A stretch of 64,000 bases of DNA from Roseimarinus sediminis (GTDB taxonomy: Bacteria; Bacteroidota; Bacteroidia; Bacteroidales; Prolixibacteraceae): assembly GCF_050433125.1 (NCBI RefSeq), contig NZ_JBNPXV010000008.1:1-64000 (forward strand), in the 5' to 3' direction. A model generated the notes under the pieces. That model saw only the letters and a program-made list of their open reading frames with translations, searched no databases and was not told the origin of the DNA. This document shows, one piece after another, positions 16,269 through 24,215 of the stretch (its first letter is position 1; each line of letters begins with the position of its first letter). The position numbers and the translations under genes were made by a program.

Positions 16269-17513
16269 ATGGAACTCAAACGAGTAGTAGTAACAGGTCT
16301 GGGAACCATTAACCCGCTGGGCCAGAATATTGAAGAATATTGGGAAGGCCTTAAAAACGGGGTTAGTGGAGCAGATGATATTACTCGGTTTGATGCAACC
16401 AACTGTAAAACGAGGTTTGCCTGCGAGGTTAAAAACTGGGATCCGCTCAATCATTTTGAGCGGAAAGAAGCCAGGAAATACGATATCTTTACCCAATTCG
16501 GGTTGGTAGCGGCCAAGCAGGCAATTCTCGATTCACAAGTTAATCTGGAAACAATCAATAAAGACCGTGTAGGGGTCATCTGGGGTGCCGGAATTGGAGG
16601 CTTACAAACTTTTCAGGATGAAATTATCGGATTGAACCCCGATAATCCGAAAACAACTCCCTTCTTTATCCCTAAAATGATTGCCAACATGGCCAGTGGG
16701 TGTATCTCAATCGAGTATGGATTCCGTGGACCCAACCTAACCACAGTAACCGCTTGTGCTTCGTCGGCCAACGCCATCATCGATGCGCTTTACTACATCA
16801 GAATGGGTAAAGCCGACATGATGGTAACAGGTGGATCGGAAGCAGCCATTACCCTGGCAGGCATTACCGGATTTAATTCGATGCGTGCCATTTCAACCCG
16901 GAACGACGACCCCAAAACGGCTTCACGTCCGTTTGACAAGGATCGCGACGGCTTTGTGATGGGCGAAGGCGGTGCTGCCTTAATTCTCGAAGATTATGAG
17001 CACGCGGTAAAACGTGGTGCAAAAATATATGCCGAAGTGGCCGGTGGTGCTTTAACTGCCGATGCCTATCACATGACAGCCCCCGATCCCGAAGGAGCAG
17101 GCGCCGCCAATGTGATGAAGTTTGCCTGTGATGACGCCGGCATACAGCCCGAACAAGTCGATTACATCAACGTTCACGGTACATCTACCGGGCTGGGCGA
17201 CATTGCTGAACCCAAAGCGATTATTAAAACTTTTGGAGACCATGCCTACCAGCTAAGCATCAGTTCAACCAAGTCGATGACTGGTCACCTGCTGGGTGCT
17301 GCCGGTGCTGCCGAAGGCATTGCGGCCATCATGGCCATCCAAAACAGTTTGATACCGCCCACCATCAACCAGTTTGAACTTGATCCGGAGGTGGACGCCA
17401 ATCTCGATTTCACTTTCAACAAAGCGAAATCGCGTAATGTCGACTATGCACTGAGCAATACCTTCGGTTTTGGTGGTCACAATGCATCGATTATTTTCAA
17501 AAAGTTCAAATGA
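16269..17513 (+). CDS. fabF: beta-ketoacyl-ACP synthase II
   Basis: Condenses malonyl-ACP with acyl-ACP in fatty-acid elongation. The thiolase-fold enzyme has its Cys-His-His triad visible: Cys163 in VTACASSANA, His303 in NVHGTSTG and His340 in MTGHLLGAAG. The 414-residue length and the GFGGHN C-terminal signature are typical. It follows acpP closely and its stop overlaps the rnc start by 4 nt (ATGA), so translation of the two is probably coupled. Confidence 0.97.
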   Translation: MELKRVVVTGLGTINPLGQNIEEYWEGLKNGVSGADDITRFDATNCKTRFACEVKNWDPLNHFERKEARKYDIFTQFGLVAAKQAILDSQVNLETINKDRVGVIWGAGIGGLQTFQDEIIGLNPDNPKTTPFFIPKMIANMASGCISIEYGFRGPNLTTVTACASSANAIIDALYYIRMGKADMMVTGGSEAAITLAGITGFNSMRAISTRNDDPKTASRPFDKDRDGFVMGEGGAALILEDYEHAVKRGAKIYAEVAGGALTADAYHMTAPDPEGAGAANVMKFACDDAGIQPEQVDYINVHGTSTGLGDIAEPKAIIKTFGDHAYQLSISSTKSMTGHLLGAAGAAEGIAAIMAIQNSLIPPTINQFELDPEVDANLDFTFNKAKSRNVDYALSNTFGFGGHNASIIFKKFK

Positions 17514-18268
17514 TAACATCACTTTATCAACGAATAAAACTCTTTTCCGGTAAACGAAAAGAGTTTTATTTGTTTTTAAAAGACATCTTGGGTTTTTACC
17601 CGGCTAATACCCGGCTCTACGACCTGGCCTTTATTCATCGTTCTGCTTCGATGACCGACTCGATGGGCAAACCCATCAACAACGAGCGGCTCGAATACCT
17701 TGGCGATGCCATTTTGGGTGCCGTAATAGCCGAGTACCTTTACAAACGTTTTCCTCAACGCGACGAAGGCTTTCTTACACAAATGCGCTCAAAGCTGGTC
17801 AACCGCGCTTTCCTCTCCGACCTGATGAAGGAAATGGGTCTCGACCTCTATATCAAATCGAGAACCATTGGCAACGCAGCCATTTCGAGTATCTACGGCG
17901 ATGCTTTTGAGGCGCTCATCGGCGCCATCTACCTCGATAAGGGCTATGAGAAAGCCCAATACGTCATTGTGAAGAAGATCCTCAACCCCTACGTCGACCT
18001 GAACCTGATCGAAGAACGCGATACCAATTACAAAAGCCAGCTCATCGAGTGGGGACAGAAGAACAAACAGGAAGTGAACTTTGATACACGCGAAGTGGAA
18101 CATCCCAAAAACAAAAACAACCTCTTTGTTTCCATCGTCAAAATCGAAAACCAAATCAAGGGCAAAGGTTCCGGCATTTCAAAAAAAGAAGCGCAACAGA
18201 AAGCAGCTCAGGAGGCACTAAAAATCATCGACACGGAATCGGACCTGACAGGCGTCCCGGAAATCTGA
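17510..18268 (+). CDS. rnc: ribonuclease III
   Basis: Cleaves double-stranded RNA in rRNA and mRNA processing. The nuclease domain (about residues 20-160) contains the signature NNERLEYLGDAILGAV and the second acidic motif DAFEALIGAIYLDKGY. A double-stranded RNA-binding domain (about 170-245) follows (YKSQLIEWGQKNKQ; GSGISKKEAQQKAAQEAL). At 252 residues it is slightly longer than the E. coli protein. It overlaps fabF by 4 nt and ends the acpP-fabF-rnc operon. Confidence 0.96.
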   Translation: MITSLYQRIKLFSGKRKEFYLFLKDILGFYPANTRLYDLAFIHRSASMTDSMGKPINNERLEYLGDAILGAVIAEYLYKRFPQRDEGFLTQMRSKLVNRAFLSDLMKEMGLDLYIKSRTIGNAAISSIYGDAFEALIGAIYLDKGYEKAQYVIVKKILNPYVDLNLIEERDTNYKSQLIEWGQKNKQEVNFDTREVEHPKNKNNLFVSIVKIENQIKGKGSGISKKEAQQKAAQEALKIIDTESDLTGVPEI

Positions 18269-18362
18269 AAGACCCTTAAAACCGGTTAAAAAATGTTGCC
18301 CTGCGGTTAAATAATGTTAAGCAAAAGCCACACTCGCTCCCAATCTTATATATTTGCTGCTT

Positions 18363-19910
18363 ATGAGCAAAAGAGTGATTTACCTTTTGATTGCAGTGAT
18401 GACAATCGTTCTCTCACTTTTGATCATCGTGCAGATGAACATCATCAACAAAGCGGCCAAAATCAAGGAAGAACAATTTGGCCAGCTGGTAAAACGTTGT
18501 TTGATGCATGTGGCCACACGGCTCGAAGAGGAAGAAATCAAACAATTCATTTATGCCGAACAGCAAAGAGCCTTGCAGCAGCTGGGCCAAAGTACCGGAA
18601 ACACCAACGAAACAGGTGTAATCAATCAAAAGCAGATTAATTTCTCCATCAACATGATACAGGATGCCCAGGGCAATGTGCGCGCCAGGGCTTCGTACTC
18701 CGAAAGCGACACCCTTTTGAAAACACCCATCCAGGATCCGGCTGCCTTTCAGATCCTGGCCGAACTCAACAACTGGGAACAACAGCGCTTCTATCAAAGC
18801 TTTCAAAACCGCAACCTGTTCAACCGGAACCTGCAATACCAGCTCGAACTGGCCAACCGGCCCATTGAGCAACGAATCAATCCTGAGTTTCTGGGGCAGC
18901 TGCTGCAACACGAACTGCGAAGCAATGGCATCGATCTCGATTTTGAATATGTGGTAAAATCGTACAACAAGGGAGAAGAGAAAATCATTCTGCAATCGGA
19001 CGAATACAAAACCACCCGTAAAAGAGAACACCAAACGCCCCTGTTTACCAACGACATTGGCTCACAAAAACCCAATTACCTGAAAGTCTATTTCCCCCGG
19101 GTACAGCGCCATTTTCTGGCCGGAACAGGCATCATGGTATTCCCTACCTTCATTCTTGTTTTACTTATAATCGGTATTTTTACCTATACCATATTCATCA
19201 TTCTGCGTCAAAAAAAGTTATCGATGGTGAAAAACGATTTCATCAACAACATGACGCACGAACTGAAAACCCCCATTTCGACCATTTCGCTGGCCTCGCA
19301 AATGTTACGCGACACCTCGGTGAATACCGCACCTGCAACCCTCGAACGCATATCGGGCGTCATCTTCGATGAAAGCAAACGATTGAGCATGCAGGTCGAA
19401 AAGGTGCTCCAGATGGCTGTATTTAATGAAGGCCGCCTGAAAATGAAATTCAAGAAATTCGATTTGCACGAGGTCGTAAGTAGCGTGGTTCAGAATTTTG
19501 AAATCAGGGTTCATTCATCGAACGGAATGATTACCCTGGATAAAAATGCCACTGCTACCACAATTTATGGCGATCAGGTGCATATCACAAATGTTTTGTT
19601 TAACTTGCTCGACAATGCGGTTAAATACAGCAAAGAGCGTCCTGTGATCGAAGTAACAACAGAAAACAGGCACGGAGATTTGGTGATCACAGTGAAAGAC
19701 AATGGGATTGGCATTGCCCGGGAACACCAGAAACAAATTTTTGAACGCTTCTTCAGAGTACCCACCGGCAATGTCCACGATGTAAAGGGATTTGGTTTAG
19801 GGCTTCACTATGTCAGTAAAATTGTTGAAGCACACAAAGGAACCATCAAGGTGGAAAGTGCTGTAAATAAAGGAACCAAATTTATGATCTATTTTCCTAT
19901 AAAAGAATAA
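18363..19910 (+). CDS. rprX: sensor histidine kinase, RprX type
   Basis: Membrane sensor of 515 residues. A transmembrane segment (residues 6-26) is followed by a ~230-residue periplasmic region rich in Gln/Asn, and a second transmembrane segment lies near 255-278. The HisKA domain has phospho-acceptor His299 in NNMTHELKTPIS, and the HATPase_c domain shows N (LLDNAVKYS), G1 (VKDNGIGI) and G2 (GFGLGLHYV) boxes. The ATG at 18363 is preferred over a TTG 9 nt upstream. The response regulator gene follows after 3 nt. The pair closely resembles RprX/RprY of Bacteroides; the signal sensed is not known from sequence. Confidence 0.88.
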   Translation: MSKRVIYLLIAVMTIVLSLLIIVQMNIINKAAKIKEEQFGQLVKRCLMHVATRLEEEEIKQFIYAEQQRALQQLGQSTGNTNETGVINQKQINFSINMIQDAQGNVRARASYSESDTLLKTPIQDPAAFQILAELNNWEQQRFYQSFQNRNLFNRNLQYQLELANRPIEQRINPEFLGQLLQHELRSNGIDLDFEYVVKSYNKGEEKIILQSDEYKTTRKREHQTPLFTNDIGSQKPNYLKVYFPRVQRHFLAGTGIMVFPTFILVLLIIGIFTYTIFIILRQKKLSMVKNDFINNMTHELKTPISTISLASQMLRDTSVNTAPATLERISGVIFDESKRLSMQVEKVLQMAVFNEGRLKMKFKKFDLHEVVSSVVQNFEIRVHSSNGMITLDKNATATTIYGDQVHITNVLFNLLDNAVKYSKERPVIEVTTENRHGDLVITVKDNGIGIAREHQKQIFERFFRVPTGNVHDVKGFGLGLHYVSKIVEAHKGTIKVESAVNKGTKFMIYFPIKE

Positions 19911-19913
19911 AAC

Positions 19914-20603
19914 ATGGATGCTAAAATCAAAATCCTGCTTGCCGAAGATGATGAAAACCTGGGCCTGCTGCTCAAGGAATACCTGATTGCTAAAGGCTAC
20001 GAAACCGATCTCTTCCCCGATGGAGAAACTGCCTACCACGGCTTCATGCGCAGCCATTATCACCTTTGCCTGCTCGATGTAATGATGCCAAAAAAAGATG
20101 GCTTCAGCCTGGCCAAAGACATTCGCCTGGTAAATGCCGACATTCCAATTATTTTTCTTACAGCCAAAAACCTGAAAGAAGATGTGCTGGAAGGCTTCAA
20201 ACTGGGGGCCGACGATTACATGACCAAGCCCTTTAGCATGGAAGAACTGATTTTCCGTATCGAAGCCATCCTTCGCCGCGTTTCAAGCGATGTGCAAAGC
20301 AGCGATCAAACCATCTTCCAGATTGGCAAATTTACCTTTGATACAAGGAAACAATTGTTGACAATCGACGAAACCGAAGTAAAACTCACGACCAAGGAAT
20401 CGGAATTGCTCCGTCTGTTGGCCAGCAACACCAACAAGGTACTTGAACGCAATTATGCCCTCAAGGCCATCTGGGTCGACGACAATTACTTCAATGCCCG
20501 CAGCATGGATGTGTACATCACCAAGCTTCGCAAACACCTGAAGGATGATCCTTCGGTCGAAATCATCAATGTACACGGCAAAGGCTATAAGCTCATTGTA
20601 TAA
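19914..20603 (+). CDS. rprY: response regulator, RprY type (OmpR family)
   Basis: The 229-residue cytoplasmic DNA-binding regulator has a receiver domain (residues 5-122) with acidic pocket EDDEN, phospho-acceptor Asp55 in LLDVMMPKKDG, and conserved Thr/Lys in FLTAKN and MTKPFS. The C-terminal winged helix (about 130-227) has the KESELLRLLASN and DVYITKLRKHL signatures of the OmpR/PhoB family. It is cotranscribed with rprX and followed by a hairpin terminator. Confidence 0.9.
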   Translation: MDAKIKILLAEDDENLGLLLKEYLIAKGYETDLFPDGETAYHGFMRSHYHLCLLDVMMPKKDGFSLAKDIRLVNADIPIIFLTAKNLKEDVLEGFKLGADDYMTKPFSMEELIFRIEAILRRVSSDVQSSDQTIFQIGKFTFDTRKQLLTIDETEVKLTTKESELLRLLASNTNKVLERNYALKAIWVDDNYFNARSMDVYITKLRKHLKDDPSVEIINVHGKGYKLIV

Positions 20604-20611
20604 AATAAAAC

Positions 20612-20646
20612 AAAACCGGCGATCCAAAATGGAAGCCGGTTTTTTT
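20612..20646 (+). terminator. terminator of rprX-rprY
   Basis: AAAACCGGC (20612-20620) pairs with GCCGGTTTT (20635-20643), followed by a T run. It is 9 nt past the rprY stop. Confidence 0.85.
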
Positions 20647-20704
20647 ATTTACTTCTGATCTGCTAAAATTTTGCATCGTGCGATCAGCATGCCATTTTAT
20701 TCTG

Positions 20705-20866
20705 CTATTTCTTTGCAATTACCCAAACGGCATGAACAATACCTGGCAGGTAACCCAACAAGGTCAACAACAGATTGAGCCAAAAATGCTTCCCAATTCC
20801 AACCTGAAGAAATACACCCAGCGGTGGCAAAATAATCGCAATAATAATTCTTAAAAAATCAGCCAT
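20705..20866 (-). CDS. YqaE/Pmp3 family small membrane protein
   Basis: A 53-residue protein (start MADFLRIIIAIILPPLGVFLQ, end VHAVWVIAKK) with two hydrophobic helices. It carries the family pattern LPPLGVFLQVG in helix 1 and NLLLTLLGYLPGIVHAVWV in helix 2. Pmp3/YqaE proteins are small inner-membrane proteolipids tied to membrane potential and salt or cold stress in several organisms. The gene stands alone between the rprXY terminator and the sulfatase-like gene. Length and motif match the family exactly. Confidence 0.9.
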   Translation of the reverse strand: MADFLRIIIAIILPPLGVFLQVGIGKHFWLNLLLTLLGYLPGIVHAVWVIAKK

Positions 20867-20955
20867 AATTCCAGATTTTATGTTAGATCACCCAAGTTAG
20901 GTTTTTTTTATTATAAACCGAATACTATAAACAAGTGATATGATCTTCAGAACAG

Positions 20956-23247
20956 TTAATGATGAACGATCACTTCAACATTGGCTATACCGAACGGTCG
21001 TTGGCCAGGGTTCCACAAATACAAACTCAAAGTATTCAGTGAATCAGCAAATTGTGCTTCAGGAATCATATGGCGTAAACTGGTGCCTTCATCATCAGCC
21101 TGTAGTTCATGTGCAGTCCAGTAAACCGTGCTGTCGTTTTCATTCTTCAGCTGTAACACCAGTTTCACCCCGTTTTTATCGCCCTTACTATCAAGTTGAA
21201 TATCAGCCGTGAGTTCACTTCGCCCCACTTTTACGGGCTGTAACAGATTGAAATATTCCTGATTGATCGCTAAAATACTGTCGATCTTCACACTGGCAAT
21301 TAGCTCGTGGCCGATGGCATCGCAATACAAGCCGGCCGGTAACAGCTTGTTCTCACTGCACACATAATGGTTGGTATGCTTAAAAATATCCAGCTTTTCC
21401 TTCAGCAAAGCCTTTACTTCATTATTTCGTGACAGGCTAAGATGCAACTGTTCATCCACCTGATACAACTTACCTTCAGTCAGAAAATAGTCATTGCAAT
21501 ACAACTCTTCCATCTTCCGCTCCCCGTTCATAAAAGCAAAGCAGCGTTCTGTTGCATGTTCGTCCTCGTCGAGTTTCCCTCCCAATGCTGTGCTGAATTC
21601 AGGCAAAGCATCAACATAAGGACTGACCAGATCCAGCAGCGACTCGTACAAATCGAGATGACTTACCGGCTGATGAAAGGTTGCATGTTGCCTGAGTCCT
21701 TCTCCATAAATGAGCAGGGGAACATGGTATTTCTTTAAACGATTGTCAAGCGGCACTTCGCTCATGGGATGATCGCCGGTGATCACAAATACCGTTTCTT
21801 CAAAACCCCGGAGCTGCTTCAACGAATCAACAAAGGCATGCAAGGCATCATCGACAAACAACAACGATTGCAAATAGGACTGGTACCTTTTCAGAAAAGC
21901 CCGGTCGGCTTTGTCTTCCACTTCCTTCAGCAGGGAAGCATAACGTTGGTCATACAGCTCCCGATCAGGGATGCTAAACGGGGAATGACTGCTGCCGGTA
22001 AAATAGCAAATAAAATGCGATGCCTCCGGCAAGGTATCGATGACCTGCAAGGACTGATCGAATAGGTCCCTGTCGTTGTAGCCCCAAAAGAACTGATCAT
22101 CGCCTGTCACAATCCTTTCATACTGAGATGAAAAATTGCTTTTATCGAATACCAGATCGGCCTGATTATATCGAAAGAAACGGTCTTTTTTATGGAACCA
22201 GGCCCCTTGTCCGTAAAAAAACGAAGTATGATAATCTACTGCATTCAGCACCGATATCAGACTCAAATGTCGCGGCAGTTCATCGGCCAGGGTAAAACCG
22301 TTCTTGCCGTAAGGCAAACTTCCGCAGAGCGACGGAACGGCGGCAAAAGATCGTTCACCCAGGGTGAAACAACAATCCCAGTACAAGCTTTCATCTTTTA
22401 AACTGCTCAAAAAGGGCATCAGTTCTACCCCATGATAAGCATGAATGAAATCGTCGCCCAGGCCTTCAACGATGAGCAGAACAAGGTTGGGAGTCTTGCT
22501 GAAAGCACGAAACTCCGATCGGGGAAAATCGGAAACAGTTCGCTTGTGTAGTAGCGGATATTCGGGATCGAGGTAGCTATTACTTCGATTGAGTAGCTGA
22601 AAGTCAAGGGCGTCACTTTCAGTGTACACTCTGGCTGCCTCATCCTTTGTAGTAAAATAGGTAAAACTTTCGCGGTAGAAATGAAGCGACTTGTTAATGC
22701 TAAAGCGATTCATCCGGTGCAGTCCGCTCAATTGAAAGGCCAGAAACAACACTACAGGCAATGCAAAATAAAACCTGATGAAGCCGAAAATTCTTTTCTT
22801 ACGAAAAGGAAAAAACCGTCCTGCCAGATACACCACAAGCAGGAGCAAAAGGAAAAGAACAACAATTCTGAAATAATGTCCATCGGTGGTTTTAAGCGTA
22901 AAGTAAATCTCCTTCAGCGGATACTGGTAAACAAAAGCATCGGGCAAGTCGAGCTGATAACTAAAGTAAAGCAAGGCCAAAAGATGCAGCAAGCCTGCCA
23001 GAACAACGAATACAACGAAAGTAGTATTTGCCGCTTTGCTACTCTTTTGCTGTAAAAAGAAATAAACTGGATACAGCACAAGCAAGAGGGTGCTCGTTGC
23101 TGCCAGATCGTAAATCAGTCCCAGCGTTTCGAAGCAGAACAGCTGCTGTTGATGTCCGAAATTAATCAACACCAGAGCCAGCTCGATGATTCTGAGCGAC
23201 AGAACCATCGATGCATTGATCCATAATATTCTCAAGAATGAATTCAT
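20956..23247 (-). CDS. LTA-synthase-like membrane sulfatase-fold enzyme
   Basis: In this 763-residue protein the first ~180 residues hold about five transmembrane segments, followed by a periplasmic alkaline-phosphatase-superfamily domain. Visible metal and active-site candidates are Glu261 (LLIVEGLGDD), Ser300 (GERSFAAVPSLCGSLP), and Asp492-His493 (ITGDHPM). LtaS has Glu, Thr and Asp-His at the equivalent places. Ser rather than Thr as nucleophile is a variation. The ~200 residues after 560 are an extra C-terminal region. Gram-negative members transfer phosphoglycerol or phosphoethanolamine to glycans or lipids. The substrate here is unknown, and true lipoteichoic acid is not expected. Confidence 0.82.
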   Translation of the reverse strand: MNSFLRILWINASMVLSLRIIELALVLINFGHQQQLFCFETLGLIYDLAATSTLLLVLYPVYFFLQQKSSKAANTTFVVFVVLAGLLHLLALLYFSYQLDLPDAFVYQYPLKEIYFTLKTTDGHYFRIVVLFLLLLLVVYLAGRFFPFRKKRIFGFIRFYFALPVVLFLAFQLSGLHRMNRFSINKSLHFYRESFTYFTTKDEAARVYTESDALDFQLLNRSNSYLDPEYPLLHKRTVSDFPRSEFRAFSKTPNLVLLIVEGLGDDFIHAYHGVELMPFLSSLKDESLYWDCCFTLGERSFAAVPSLCGSLPYGKNGFTLADELPRHLSLISVLNAVDYHTSFFYGQGAWFHKKDRFFRYNQADLVFDKSNFSSQYERIVTGDDQFFWGYNDRDLFDQSLQVIDTLPEASHFICYFTGSSHSPFSIPDRELYDQRYASLLKEVEDKADRAFLKRYQSYLQSLLFVDDALHAFVDSLKQLRGFEETVFVITGDHPMSEVPLDNRLKKYHVPLLIYGEGLRQHATFHQPVSHLDLYESLLDLVSPYVDALPEFSTALGGKLDEDEHATERCFAFMNGERKMEELYCNDYFLTEGKLYQVDEQLHLSLSRNNEVKALLKEKLDIFKHTNHYVCSENKLLPAGLYCDAIGHELIASVKIDSILAINQEYFNLLQPVKVGRSELTADIQLDSKGDKNGVKLVLQLKNENDSTVYWTAHELQADDEGTSLRHMIPEAQFADSLNTLSLYLWNPGQRPFGIANVEVIVHH

Positions 23248-23294
23248 CAGCCCCGTAACATCTCAATTTGTTTAATTCAAATTGCTTTACTTTC

Positions 23295-23759
23295 TTATTT
23301 CATCGACTCCAGTTTCTTTTCAACCCGTTGCTGAAATTCAGGCATGTGTTTATTCATCATCGAAGTCATCATTTCAGTCGTTAGTTCAGGTGTTTTTTCA
23401 ATCATCTTTTTACCGGTAGGCGATTCGTAAAAATCGATCATGTCCTTAATCTCCTCATGGCTGAAATGCTTGTCGTATATCTGAACCATTTCCACATCAA
23501 TGAGGGTCTTACTGAGTGTTTTGGCCTCTTCGATGACGAAGTTCATAAATTCATCAAACTTTTCTTTCTCGCTTTCATCATTCATTTGTGCCCTGGCTTG
23601 TTGAGTAAGGGCCGGAACCATGTTACTCATCATTCCGTCAATCATCTTTTCACTTTGCATCAGGCTAAATAATTTTTTAAGATCTTCCGCTTTGTCCTGT
23701 GCAATTGCCCCCATGATAACAGAGAACATCAAAATGGAAACAACTAATAATTTTTTCAT
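23295..23759 (-). CDS. DUF2059 domain protein
   Basis: A 154-residue secreted protein. The signal peptide is residues 1-20 (cleavage after AIA). The remainder is helical and Met-rich, with the DUF2059 core IYDKHFSHEEIKDMIDFYESPTGKKMIEKTPE. Its function is unknown; it is expected in the periplasm. It is a single gene followed upstream by the MITE-bearing gap. Confidence 0.88.
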   Translation of the reverse strand: MKKLLVVSILMFSVIMGAIAQDKAEDLKKLFSLMQSEKMIDGMMSNMVPALTQQARAQMNDESEKEKFDEFMNFVIEEAKTLSKTLIDVEMVQIYDKHFSHEEIKDMIDFYESPTGKKMIEKTPELTTEMMTSMMNKHMPEFQQRVEKKLESMK

Positions 23760-23999
23760 GGTTTAACGCTTTAATGGTTTGTAGTTGAGATATTTGAATT
23801 TTATTCAAAATAAATTATTATAAGAAAACTGGTCAATCAAGCCGATGAAATCAACTTGTATCTGTCTTTATATTTCAGTCCGGACAGAAACATTGTAATA
23901 CATCCAGATAATTCTATGTGTAAAAAACACAGAACAAGATATAATAATTATGAAAAGCAAGCACTATAGGACTGCAGTTTTTGTGAATAAATTCATTGT

Positions 24000-24181
24000 T
24001 GTCCGGTAAAAATATCTACAATTGGGCTAAAGCCCGCGTCATTAGGGATTCTCAATAGCCCCGGGCTTAAGCCCGGGGTTATTGATCGGATCTTCGAATC
24101 GGGGCTTTAGCCCAACCTGGCAATCAGGGTTTTAGTCAAATATCCCAATATGTTTTTATGATTTAGAACTTTTACCGGACA
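24000..24181. mobile_element. MITE-like element with 12-bp terminal inverted repeats
   Basis: TGTCCGGTAAAA (24000-24011) is matched exactly in inverted orientation by TTTTACCGGACA (24170-24181). The interior carries palindromic words: GGGCTAAAGCCC (24024-24035), CCCCGGGCTTAAGCCCGGGG (24059-24078) and GGGGCTTTAGCCC (24101-24113). No transposase is encoded, so a non-autonomous element or a mobile REP-like cluster is likely. Target-site duplication is unclear. The rest of the gap 23760-24215 is AT-rich and without a gene. Confidence 0.65.
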
Positions 24182-24215
24182 CTACTGTAAAGAAATTGAT
24201 AAAAGGTTAAAAACC

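Noticed and set aside
20956..23247. True lipoteichoic acid synthase
   Set aside because: The gene set is Gram-negative Bacteroidota; only the enzyme fold is shared.
24024..24113. GGGCTTAAGCCC hairpins as transcription terminators
   Set aside because: No T tract follows and they lie inside terminal inverted repeats, so a mobile element explains them better.
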